Assembly (NCBI RefSeq): GCF_016429195.1
Contig: NZ_JAELUF010000006.1
Span: forward strand, 1 to 64,000
DNA from: Brevundimonas sp. ASV9
Lineage (GTDB): Bacteria; Pseudomonadota; Alphaproteobacteria; Caulobacterales; Caulobacteraceae
DNA length: 64,000 nucleotides
Direction: 5' to 3'
The position numbers were made by a program, and so were the translations under genes. Positions 26,238-34,165 of the stretch are shown here, piece by piece; within the stretch, counting starts at the first letter, position 1, and the number at the start of each line of letters is the position of its first letter. The notes under the pieces are model-generated. The model did no database searches and had not been told where the DNA came from. It saw only the letters and a program-made list of their open reading frames with translations.

Positions 26238-29183
26238 TTACCAGCGCTTGATCAGCTGCAGGGCGACAACGCGCCCGAAGACGTCCGCCTGGGCCGGATC
26301 GTAGCCGAAACCGGTCGAGACGTCGTAGAAGGGCGGATCTTCGTTCAGGAGATTGCGGACGCTGAGCACCGCCGACAGGCCCTCGGCCCATCGGCTTGGG
26401 GTCCAGGTCAGCCGCGCGTCGAGGGTGTTCCAGGCGGCGATGCGGCGACCTGCGGCGTCGCGATAGTCCGCGACATGGTTCAGCGTCAGCCCCGCGCCGA
26501 GGTCGCCCCGGGACCAATCGAGATCGATCCGGCCGCGCAGATCGGTCGGAGACCCGGCGATCCCCACCAGGTTCTCGCGGGCCGCCGTCGGCGTGGTCTG
26601 GTTGAGATAGTCGAGCATATAGGAGCCCGAGGCGGTCAGCCGGAAACTGTGGTCGCCCCAGGACCAGGGATAGGCCGCCTCCGCATCGAAACCCCGGACC
26701 TGGACGGAGGCGGCGTTCACCCATCGGGCGTCCAGGATCAGGCGATAGGCCTCGGCCGGGAACAGCCCGCCGAGGGCGAAGCCCGGCGTGGTGATATAGG
26801 CCTGGATGCGAGCGCGGTCGGCGGGGTTGTTGGCCGGATCCACCGCCGTGACGAAGGGGGCCAGCGACGGATCGGTCAGGACCCGCGACAGACCCTCGCG
26901 GACCGGCTGAGCGATCCGGTCGGAAAATTCCGTGTCGAAATAGCTGGCGCTTACCCTCAGCCCGCCGTCGCGCCGGTAGGTGAACCCCGCCGTGAAGGTG
27001 GTGGCGGTTTCCGGCTTGAGGTCGCGATTGCCCCCGGTCAGATAGATGGCCAGCAACCTTGCGCCGCTGGCGGTCGGAGCCAGGGTCGCGCCGGCGATGG
27101 AGTCGTCGAAGATCTGCGGCAGGGCCGGCGCCCGGAAGGAGGTCCCGTAGCTGGCGCGCAGGCTCAGATCGGCCGTCGGCGCATAGATCAGGCCAACCTT
27201 CGGGTTCGTCGTCGATCCGAAGTCGCTGTACTCTTCCAGCCGCCCCGCGATCGAGACCTCCAGCCGCTGCAGGCCGGGACGGGCATTGGCGTCGCCCACC
27301 AGCGGCAGGCGCGCCTCGCCGAAGACGGCGACGACGTCGCGCGCCTGTTCGGGAACGATGCGGTCGCGCGGGACAGCGGTGGAGGTGAAGCTCCGGGTCC
27401 GGGTCGCGAAGCTCTCCCGACGCGCCTGGACGCCCAAGGCCAGACGGGCCTGGCCGCCCGGCAGGGTCAGCAACGGCCCTTCGAGCAGAAGATTGGCGGA
27501 GGTCGCCCGGCCCCGGTCGAGGTTGTCGACAAATCCGGAGGCGATGAAGTCGAGGACCTCGGGGGCGTTGACCCCGCCGGCGGCGAACGGGTTGAAATAG
27601 CCGTCCCGGGCGGGGGAATAGGCCGTGTCGGGATCGTCCGGGATATTGCCGAGCGCCTCATCGAGCCGCCGCGTATTGAGCTGGCGCGGATAGTGGGTGG
27701 CGCCCCGCTCCTCGGCCAGGGCGACATAGGCCTGGGCCGACCAGCCGCCGCCGATCTCATAGTCGAGGCCGACGGTTGCGCCCAGACTGCGAGAGTCGCC
27801 CGTATAGGGGCTGGCGCCCAGGTCGTCGTAGAAGGAATAGGCCAGGGTGTGGCTCGACTGACCGTTCGGCGAGACGAAATAGGGATTGGCCGACGTCACC
27901 TCGAAGATCGTCGCCGCCGGCGTCGTGGCGAAGTCGAACCGCCGTGTGCTGAAACGGATGTCCGCCGACAGCGACAGCCGATCCCCGAAATCCTGGACCA
28001 GCCGGCCATAGACGCCGTGGCGCGTCTGGCCCGGTGCCAGGTCGACGCCCTGGGAAACGCCGTCCAGATTGGGCGCCCCCGCCGAGAAATCCGCGGGGGT
28101 CTCGACGCGGCCGTTGGCGTTCGGCCGCAGTCCATAGGTGGGCACATAGGCGCCCAGGGCGGCGTCATAGCCGACGATATTGGCCGGGGCGGCGAAGATC
28201 GAGCGCCAGTCCGTGCCGCCGAAGGGCCGCAGGTCGCCATCCCGCGAATAGGGCCGGTCCAAAGAACTGAGCGGCTGGACATGCTGATATTCGTAGGACA
28301 GCAGCGCCGAGCCGCTCGACCAGGTGCGGCCGATCAGATGAGACGCGGTCAAATCCTCTCCGCCGCCCTTGGCGGCCGAGGCCCGCAGCCGCGTCTCCTG
28401 GCCCTCGACGTTGCGCCGCAGGATGACATTGACCACGCCCGCTACGGCGTCGGAGCCGTAGAGGGCCGAGGCGCCGTCCAGCAGGACGTCCACCCGCTCG
28501 ACGGCCGCCGACGGCAGGGCCGACAGGTCCGCGAAATCCCCGCGATAGCCGCTTCCCGCCATGCGCCGGCCATTGACCAGCACCAGGGTCGCGTCCGGGC
28601 CGAGGCCGCGCAGATTGACCCCAGAGGCCACGCCGGCGTTGGAGCCGGCGTTGTCCACCCCGCCGAGCAGGGAGGCCGGGGTCGCCGATCCCGCATAGTT
28701 CTGCGGCAGTTCGGCGATGACCTCCGCCACGGTCGCCCGCCCGTTGCGGTCCAGCGCCCGGCGGTCGAGCACATGGACCGGCGAGGCCAGTTCGCCCGAC
28801 TGGCGCAGCAGGCTGCCGGTGACGACGACGTCCTCGACGGCGGCCGGCGCGTCCGGCGCCTCGGCTCGGGTCGCCGCCCGGCGCAGGACGATCACGCCCG
28901 GCTGGGTCTGCGTCCAGGTCAGGCCGGACCCGGCGAGCAGCCGATCCAGCGCCGCCGCCGTGGTCATCCGCCCCGAGACGCCCGCCGTCGTCAGACCCGC
29001 GACGAGGTCGGTGGCGAACAGGATCTGGTGATCCGACTGGCGGGCGAACGCCGCCAGGGCCGCCTCAAGCGGACCTGCGGCGATGGCGAAGGCCCGCGCC
29101 TCCTGGGCGGCGGCGACGGGCGGCGTAAGCGCGACAACGGCGGCGACGGCGGCTCCCAGGCCAAGACAGCGATGCGGATTCAT
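26238..29183 (-). CDS. FecA-type TonB-dependent receptor of the lasso locus
   Basis: A 981-residue outer-membrane receptor with an N-terminal STN signalling domain after the signal peptide (ARAFAIAAGPLEAALAAFARQ, ILFATDLVAGL, LDRLLAGSGLTW). Then come the plug (VEDVVVTGSLLRQSGELASP, ELPQNYAG, LRGLGPDATLVLVNGRRMAG, VDVLLDGASALYGSDAVAGVVNVILRR) and barrel, ending VVALQLIKRW. The STN domain touches FecR in the periplasm and reports ligand binding. It lies 6 bp upstream of the isopeptidase gene in the same operon. The obvious ligand is the lasso peptide of this locus, re-imported and then opened by the isopeptidase; this is inference from context. Confidence 0.92.
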   Translation of the reverse strand: MNPHRCLGLGAAVAAVVALTPPVAAAQEARAFAIAAGPLEAALAAFARQSDHQILFATDLVAGLTTAGVSGRMTTAAALDRLLAGSGLTWTQTQPGVIVLRRAATRAEAPDAPAAVEDVVVTGSLLRQSGELASPVHVLDRRALDRNGRATVAEVIAELPQNYAGSATPASLLGGVDNAGSNAGVASGVNLRGLGPDATLVLVNGRRMAGSGYRGDFADLSALPSAAVERVDVLLDGASALYGSDAVAGVVNVILRRNVEGQETRLRASAAKGGGEDLTASHLIGRTWSSGSALLSYEYQHVQPLSSLDRPYSRDGDLRPFGGTDWRSIFAAPANIVGYDAALGAYVPTYGLRPNANGRVETPADFSAGAPNLDGVSQGVDLAPGQTRHGVYGRLVQDFGDRLSLSADIRFSTRRFDFATTPAATIFEVTSANPYFVSPNGQSSHTLAYSFYDDLGASPYTGDSRSLGATVGLDYEIGGGWSAQAYVALAEERGATHYPRQLNTRRLDEALGNIPDDPDTAYSPARDGYFNPFAAGGVNAPEVLDFIASGFVDNLDRGRATSANLLLEGPLLTLPGGQARLALGVQARRESFATRTRSFTSTAVPRDRIVPEQARDVVAVFGEARLPLVGDANARPGLQRLEVSIAGRLEEYSDFGSTTNPKVGLIYAPTADLSLRASYGTSFRAPALPQIFDDSIAGATLAPTASGARLLAIYLTGGNRDLKPETATTFTAGFTYRRDGGLRVSASYFDTEFSDRIAQPVREGLSRVLTDPSLAPFVTAVDPANNPADRARIQAYITTPGFALGGLFPAEAYRLILDARWVNAASVQVRGFDAEAAYPWSWGDHSFRLTASGSYMLDYLNQTTPTAARENLVGIAGSPTDLRGRIDLDWSRGDLGAGLTLNHVADYRDAAGRRIAAWNTLDARLTWTPSRWAEGLSAVLSVRNLLNEDPPFYDVSTGFGYDPAQADVFGRVVALQLIKRW

Positions 29184-29255
29184 GATGACTTCCCCGACGA
29201 CGCGATGGTGCGTCGGACCAAGGACGGCTCAGACCCCGCGCCCCCCTGGCGGGCG

Positions 29256-30239
29256 TCAGGAATTTTTCGTCCGACGCGGGACGAGTTTGACGGCGCCCCC
29301 CGGCTGCGGCTGGGCGTCCAGCGCGAAGACCTCGGAGGCGGCGGAAACGAAGGCGCCCCGGTCGCCGACCCGAAAGGCGCCGCTGATCGGCGTGCCCGAA
29401 ACGTCCGGCGCGTCCAGGATCACCTTGTCGGTCAGATAGCGGTTCACCTCGGCTACGGCCTCCCCCAGCGGGGCGCCGGAAAAGACCAGCCGGCCCTCGG
29501 CCCAGCTGGTCGCCGCGGCGGCGTCGACGGAACGGGCCTGGGCGCCCCGCGGCGTGACGGTCGCGGCCTGGCTGGGCGCAAGGATGGTTTGACCGCCGCG
29601 CGGATCGTCCACCCGCACCCGGCCCTGAACCAGCACCACCCGGACATCGGCCCCGGCGCGCCGCACGTCGAACACCGTGCCCAGGGCCGTCACCGTGGTG
29701 GCGTCCGCCGACACCACGAAGGGCCGGGCGGCGTCATGCGCCACTTCGAACAGCGCCTGGCCTTGCAACAGGTCGATGCGCCGCGCGCCGTCAGACAGGC
29801 GGACCCGGACGCGGCTGTCGGTGTCCAGACGGATGGCGGAGCCGTCGGCCAGCTGGACCGTGCGCTGCTCGCCCACCGCCGTCGCATAGACCGGCGGCCG
29901 GATGAGCGCCCACCAGACGCCGATCCCCGCGCCCGCCACCAGAACAGCCAGGACGGCACCGAAGACCGGCCGTCCGAACGGCGTCCGGGCTGACGCCCTC
30001 CCCGCCCCGGGCTTGCCGATCCCCGCCATCATCGCCTCGATCTCGGGATCGCCGCGCAGCCGGCCCATCCGCTCCCAATGGCCCTCGATCCGTTTGTAGG
30101 CGGCGGCGTTCTCGGGCGTCGCCCGCCAGGCGAAGAAGGCGTGGATGGTCTCGGTGGGCACGGAGGTGGAGCCCAGGCGCGCGAACCACTCCGCCGCTTC
30201 GCGGTCGGCCGGGGCGGCCGGTTTCTGACTCGCGCTCAT
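29256..30239 (-). CDS. FecR-like anti-sigma factor
   Basis: A 327-residue inner-membrane regulator. The cytoplasmic N-terminus (EWFARLGSTSVPTETIHAFFAWRATPENAAAYKRIEGHW) is the FecR anti-sigma domain. One membrane helix near residue 105 (FGAVLAVLVAGAGIGVWWALI) leads to a periplasmic FecR domain (GEQRTVQLADGSAIRLDTDSRVRVRLSDGARRIDLLQGQALFEVAHD). It holds the adjacent sigma factor until the STN domain of the TBDR signals. It lies 16 bp downstream of the sigma gene, with the receptor 72 bp further on. Confidence 0.92.
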   Translation of the reverse strand: MSASQKPAAPADREAAEWFARLGSTSVPTETIHAFFAWRATPENAAAYKRIEGHWERMGRLRGDPEIEAMMAGIGKPGAGRASARTPFGRPVFGAVLAVLVAGAGIGVWWALIRPPVYATAVGEQRTVQLADGSAIRLDTDSRVRVRLSDGARRIDLLQGQALFEVAHDAARPFVVSADATTVTALGTVFDVRRAGADVRVVLVQGRVRVDDPRGGQTILAPSQAATVTPRGAQARSVDAAAATSWAEGRLVFSGAPLGEAVAEVNRYLTDKVILDAPDVSGTPISGAFRVGDRGAFVSAASEVFALDAQPQPGGAVKLVPRRTKNS

Positions 30240-30255
30240 CGCGGGCCCTCTCCGA

Positions 30256-30789
30256 TCAGCGGCGCAGATGGACGTCGCAGTGTTTCAGGGCTCGCGCCAT
30301 GCGCCACTCGACGGTTTTGACCGCAATCCCCAGTCGTGACGCGATCTGCGCGTGAGTCAAACCCCCAAAGCGAGAAAGCAGGAATACCCCGCGATCCTTT
30401 TCCGGCATCGCCTGGAGGATCTGCTTTAGAAGCAGGGTCTCGTGCGGACTGTCGAGCGCCTCGACCTGCGGGGTTGCGGTTTGTTGATAGCGACGCCGGA
30501 CGCCTTCGCGGGCGAGGCCGTCGAGGGCGAGGTTTGAGGCGATGCGGAGGAGAAGGGATTTAGGCGAGCGGATTTGCTCCGGCCGGTAGGGGACGAGACG
30601 GAGATAAGCCTCTTGGACCAGATCGTCGGCAAGGTCGGCGCCGAAGCGGACGCGCAGGTGAGCGCGCAACCAGTCGGCGTAGCGACGGTAGTATATGGCT
30701 AGGTGTGGAACCTCAGCTTTCAGCGCACCAGTTGACGAGCGATCCACCACACGCAGCCTCGTTGACACGTCTAGAGGCCATAATGACAC
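30256..30789 (-). CDS. FecI-like ECF sigma factor
   Basis: Region 2 (YYRRYADWLRAHLRVRFGADLADDLVQEAYLRL, with SPKSLLLRIASNLALDGLARE) and region 4 (MPEKDRGVFLLSRFGGLTHAQIASRLGIAVKTVEWRMARALKHC) are complete. It should transcribe the receptor/isopeptidase genes when FecR is triggered. The N-terminus is uncertain: the longest start is a GTG at 30789, but the first 20 codons are AT-rich and overlap the repeat element at 30782. Starts at 30750 or 30747 (GTG) also fit. The native 5' end may have been replaced where the accessory island begins near 30.7 kb. Confidence 0.85.
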   Translation of the reverse strand: MSLWPLDVSTRLRVVDRSSTGALKAEVPHLAIYYRRYADWLRAHLRVRFGADLADDLVQEAYLRLVPYRPEQIRSPKSLLLRIASNLALDGLAREGVRRRYQQTATPQVEALDSPHETLLLKQILQAMPEKDRGVFLLSRFGGLTHAQIASRLGIAVKTVEWRMARALKHCDVHLRR

Positions 30790-30806
30790 GATTGGGGGAC
30801 AGCTAA
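30782..30806 (+). repeat. Copy 1 of a 25-bp element upstream of a small XRE gene
   Basis: Starts AATGACACGATTGGGGGACA and continues GCTAA. It matches the element at 31052-31076 at 22 of 25 bases. It lies 53 bp before the ATG of the first small XRE gene and overlaps the putative 5' end of the sigma factor gene. Confidence 0.7.
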
Positions 30807-30834
30807 AAGTGGCTCTATCCCATCATTTGTTCGG

Positions 30835-31056
30835 ATGGATCTCGTCGCACTTGTGGGCCGAAACATTCGCAGAAGAAGGACCGCGGAGAATCTCACGCAA
30901 GAGGAAGTCGCATTTCGTGCAGGGATGAAGCGAAGCTACCTTAGCGATCTCGAGCAGGGAAAGAGGAACCCGTCGGTTCGCGCATTAGGTAGGTTGGCGT
31001 CCGCGCTTGCGGTTGACCCCCGCGTTCTGCTGACACCAGACGAAAGGTCAAAATGA
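30835..31056 (+). CDS. Small XRE-family regulator, tandem copy 1
   Basis: A 73-residue stand-alone HTH protein: VALVGRNIRRRRTAENLTQEEVAFRAGMKRSYLSDLEQGKRNPSVRALGRLASALAVDPRVLL. It resembles controller-type XRE proteins of restriction and mobile-element systems. It has a paralogue 50 bp downstream with about 60% identity by eye and the same 25-bp element in front. Its stop codon lies inside the second element. Codon use is less GC-biased than in the lasso locus, fitting horizontal transfer. Confidence 0.8.
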   Translation: MDLVALVGRNIRRRRTAENLTQEEVAFRAGMKRSYLSDLEQGKRNPSVRALGRLASALAVDPRVLLTPDERSK

Positions 31057-31076
31057 CACGCTTAGGGGGCAGCTAA
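31052..31076 (+). repeat. Copy 2 of the 25-bp element upstream of a small XRE gene
   Basis: Starts AATGACACGCTTAGGGGGCA and continues GCTAA. It lies 54 bp before the ATG of the second small XRE gene and contains the stop codon of the first. The constant element-to-start spacing (53 and 54 bp) suggests a functional operator or promoter element copied with the gene. Confidence 0.7.
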
Positions 31077-31105
31077 GCGGTCGTGCTGACGGTCTGTTGC
31101 CGGGC

Positions 31106-31309
31106 ATGGACGTGGTCGCCCAACTTGGCAAGAACGTACGTGGTCTCAGGATAGACGCTGGCCTCTCGCAAGAAGAGTTGGCTTTTCGGGCCCAGATGAA
31201 GCGGGGCTATCTGAGCGACCTCGAGAGAGGCACTCGCAATCCGAGTGTGCGAGCGCTTGGGCGAATTGCCGTGGCTTTAGATGTTCCGCCAAGCCGTTTG
31301 TTGGAATAG
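31106..31309 (+). CDS. Small XRE-family regulator, tandem copy 2
   Basis: A 67-residue HTH protein (VAQLGKNVRGLRIDAGLSQEELAFRAQMKRGYLSDLERGTRNPSVRALGRIAVALDVPPSRLLE), paralogous to copy 1. The ATG at 31106 is preferred over an in-frame TTG at 31097. It is convergent with the kinase/helicase operon, whose last gene ends 274 bp away. The gap between holds no gene I can support. Confidence 0.8.
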   Translation: MDVVAQLGKNVRGLRIDAGLSQEELAFRAQMKRGYLSDLERGTRNPSVRALGRIAVALDVPPSRLLE

Positions 31310-31582
31310 CCGTCCCACAATATATGAGCCCAACCCATGATCAGTGGGACATGACCATACGCGATGTCTCAGATGCGCCAGCAGCGCACCTTGCTGCCTG
31401 AGCGCATAGTCGCCAATGATCAGGCTATTCGCTGTGCAGGCTTATCACGCGCCGGCTATCCTGGTGGAGCCGAGGGGAGGCCCCACTCATTTAAGGAAAA
31501 CAGATACTTAGATAAAGTCTATCGGCGCGTTTGTGTATATCGTGTGTAGCAGTTTATCGATAGCTGTTACAAGCTAAGCTGC

Positions 31583-32998
31583 CTAGTCCTTATCCGTAAG
31601 AAGGTCGCTCTGAGCCGCCTTTCGACCATACCTCGTGCCCCGCCTCGGGGGCCTATTGGTCGCGTCTAACGTGGGCTGCAGTCTACTCACCAGCAGCGGG
31701 AGAAGGGCGTCAGCCAATACGCTCATCGGATCATTGCTGCCCTTAACCGCATCCCTAGCCCTGCTGTTTCGATTGTCAGACGCTGGCTCTGCGAAGGGCA
31801 CCTGTAGGTTTACACCTGGATAGAGCGCCGCCGCCACAACACGGCTTTGCTTTACCTGGAGATGGACCAGGGGGTCCGACAGCTGCTTGTCGACCAATGC
31901 TGACGCCTCTTCCGCAGAGAAGTCTACGGCCGGAGGTTCCGCGACATTGAAGGGGCGGGTGAGTTCGCGCGACACCAGTCGACCAAGGCCATTAAATCCG
32001 CCCGTCCATGTGACGCGTTCGCCAAGACCGCCGATAACATACGCCCAGCCAGCTACCTCCGGCAGCGATTGGGAGACGTCTTCAGCCAGCCCGAGACTTG
32101 CCGAGCCTCCTGCTGCTACGGTCGCGATGTACCCGGACAGGAAGCTGAGAACGGTGCGGTAATCGCTATCTGGCTTTGCGGATAGGGTTGCTTGGACAAG
32201 CTTATCGAATATCCGAAGGCGACCCTCAGGGCCTAGTTCAGCAAGCCCCGAAAGAACTCTAGCCTCAGCAAAGTCACTCAGAACTTCTCGAAGGTAAGAT
32301 GTTTCATCGGTGTTATGCTCTCGTGCTCTAACTAGTGCGAGCACAGCAGAAATTGCGTCCGACCGCGTCGGGTAGTAGGCGTCGGGTGAAGCGCACGCTG
32401 CAAGCGTTTGCCAAATGGGTTCAAACGACGCTCGAACCCGCTCCATCCCCGAGCTTCCGCCCAAACGAACGTTGCGCTGCAACTCTTCGTAGTCCGAAAG
32501 AACGTCGGGTAGAGATCTGTTGGGCCATAACGCCAAAGTACGACCAATGGCGAAGCTACGAGTAGCAAGGCACGCTGCAACCTTTACTTGACTTAGGGGG
32601 CGTCCCGACAGAATTGCCGCCTCAGCGATAGCGAGACCCGCCCACGCTGCTTCAAAGGGGCCGAGATCAGCACGCCGAATGGGTGTATCCAGCATTTCAA
32701 AAGAGGCAGGGCTTAGGACGTGGCACCATGCGCTGAGTGGTGAGAGATCGGAACGAACTTGGGAGAAGCGGACATACAGACGTCGGTGTGCGCTAGGATC
32801 GGCGATTATAGCTAAAGGCCTAACAGGCCTCTGCGGATCCTGTGCTTCTTCGTATAGAACGCCGAACGATCCATTTGATAGCCGGGGTCGGCTGTATGTT
32901 AACGGCCACCGCTGACCTGATGGTCGCGCTTTACCCGAAGCTAAATCATTTAGCTCGGCTTCATCAACTATCGCAAATGCAAGTTCACTCTCGAACAT
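31583..32998 (-). CDS. Unknown protein, third gene of the kinase-helicase operon
   Basis: A 471-residue soluble protein I do not recognise. It begins MFESELAFAIVDEAELNDLA, has long alpha-helical stretches in the middle (ALVRAREHNTDETSYLREVL, YIATVAAGGSASLGLAEDVS), and ends in a basic, probably disordered tail (TNRPPRRGTRYGRKAAQSDLL). There is no signal peptide, membrane helix or nucleotide-binding motif. Its ATG overlaps the helicase stop by one base (TGATG), so it is translationally coupled to it and very likely works with it. GC content is visibly lower than in flanking host genes. Confidence 0.75.
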   Translation of the reverse strand: MFESELAFAIVDEAELNDLASGKARPSGQRWPLTYSRPRLSNGSFGVLYEEAQDPQRPVRPLAIIADPSAHRRLYVRFSQVRSDLSPLSAWCHVLSPASFEMLDTPIRRADLGPFEAAWAGLAIAEAAILSGRPLSQVKVAACLATRSFAIGRTLALWPNRSLPDVLSDYEELQRNVRLGGSSGMERVRASFEPIWQTLAACASPDAYYPTRSDAISAVLALVRAREHNTDETSYLREVLSDFAEARVLSGLAELGPEGRLRIFDKLVQATLSAKPDSDYRTVLSFLSGYIATVAAGGSASLGLAEDVSQSLPEVAGWAYVIGGLGERVTWTGGFNGLGRLVSRELTRPFNVAEPPAVDFSAEEASALVDKQLSDPLVHLQVKQSRVVAAALYPGVNLQVPFAEPASDNRNSRARDAVKGSNDPMSVLADALLPLLVSRLQPTLDATNRPPRRGTRYGRKAAQSDLLTDKD

Positions 32999-34161
32999 CA
33001 CCAGATGTCTTTGTCCTCGGGAGCGTAGGCTTTTGCGATCTGCTCCGCCATGCTCTGTTCGTAGTATATATCTAGGCTGGTCTTAGCCCGGGTGACCACG
33101 GTGTAGTAGACCTCTGGGGTATACAGCCCTTCGAGGTCGTCAGAGAATAGCCACTGGACCGCGCGGAACTCCAAGCCTTTGGAGCCTTGGGCAGTCACTA
33201 TCAGGATTGGCTTGTTCGGGTCTAGCGCTGTGTCGTGATCGTCATCCTGATCGCCTGACCGAGCTCGTACGATCTGGCTGCGACCACGCAGTTCGGGGGT
33301 CGCTTCAAGTGCGTTGTGGATGGTCTCGCGATCCCGCTTTCGAGGCACAATCACACCTAGCCGATCTCCACCAGCGATCATGTCGCCGTAAACTCGTACC
33401 TGGTCTTTGAGTGTGTCGATTGCCTTCTGAACCTGTCCGGCCCGCGAAAGTGCATGGTCGTCAATTCGGCCAGGGGTTGGGCCTACGTAGTGCGACGTAT
33501 CCGCAAGTGCTTTTCCGCCAGTCGCCACCTGAATACGATCTGCCATCAAGCAGATTTTCCGAACCAGGCGATAGTGGAACGGCAGCGTATGTTCCTCTGG
33601 CGCTGGCGTTAGGGCGCGAACCCCGTCTAAGCCGGAGGCTCCATCGTAAAGCTTTTGCCGGTCATCGCCAACGAAGAACAGATTATCTGCGTATGCCTCG
33701 ATTGCGGCGATTTCCTCGGCGAGCAAATCTTGTGCCTCGTCGATAAATAGAACGTCGTATTTAGGTACGCGGCCACTACCGGCCAGCTGTAGCGCACCAG
33801 ATGCGACTTTCCGACGTCGCTCCATGGGATCGGGATCGTTTGGCGGCAATTGCTGATTGGCCCGGTAAAGCGACTTGAACCAGCTATCGAATGTGGTGAT
33901 TAGTTTTGGTGGAAAAATCTCACCCTTCCCCTCAACGTAGCACCCCGTTCTCACGAATTCAGTGAGTGCCCGAGTAAAGGTTAACACCATCACTTTAGGC
34001 ATCTGCTGTAGACGTACAAATTGCGCCCGTCGAAGCAGTACATTGGTCTTTCCAGAGCCGGGTGGGCCCATGACCAGATATCGGCCCTTGAGGTCAAGAT
34101 CCTCAATCAGTGAGGTTTGATGCTTATCCAGCTGTTCTCTCTTTGCCCACCATAGAGACAT
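32998..34161 (-). CDS. Compact superfamily 1 (UvrD/Rep-like) helicase
   Basis: A 387-residue ATPase with all SF1 motifs: Walker A GPPGSGKT at 32-39, motif Ia VMVLTFTRAL, Walker B FIDEAQD at 140-145, motif III VGDDRQKLYDGAS, motif IV LPFHYRLVRKI, motif V VTAQGSKGLEFRAVQWLF, and motif VI YYTVVTRAKTSLDIYYE. It is much shorter than UvrD (about 720 residues), lacking the 1B/2B subdomains, so it may act as a sensor or switch rather than a processive helicase. It starts 4 bp after the kinase stop and its stop overlaps the next start. Such minimal UvrD-like ATPases are frequent in defence operons. Confidence 0.85.
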   Translation of the reverse strand: MSLWWAKREQLDKHQTSLIEDLDLKGRYLVMGPPGSGKTNVLLRRAQFVRLQQMPKVMVLTFTRALTEFVRTGCYVEGKGEIFPPKLITTFDSWFKSLYRANQQLPPNDPDPMERRRKVASGALQLAGSGRVPKYDVLFIDEAQDLLAEEIAAIEAYADNLFFVGDDRQKLYDGASGLDGVRALTPAPEEHTLPFHYRLVRKICLMADRIQVATGGKALADTSHYVGPTPGRIDDHALSRAGQVQKAIDTLKDQVRVYGDMIAGGDRLGVIVPRKRDRETIHNALEATPELRGRSQIVRARSGDQDDDHDTALDPNKPILIVTAQGSKGLEFRAVQWLFSDDLEGLYTPEVYYTVVTRAKTSLDIYYEQSMAEQIAKAYAPEDKDIW

Positions 34162-34165
34162 ATTG

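Noticed and set aside
23904-29993. A 2029-codon open frame on the plus strand across the isopeptidase, receptor and FecR genes
   Set aside because: It is antisense to three well-supported genes, its translation is Arg/Gly/Pro-rich without any domain, and long antisense frames are expected in GC-rich DNA.
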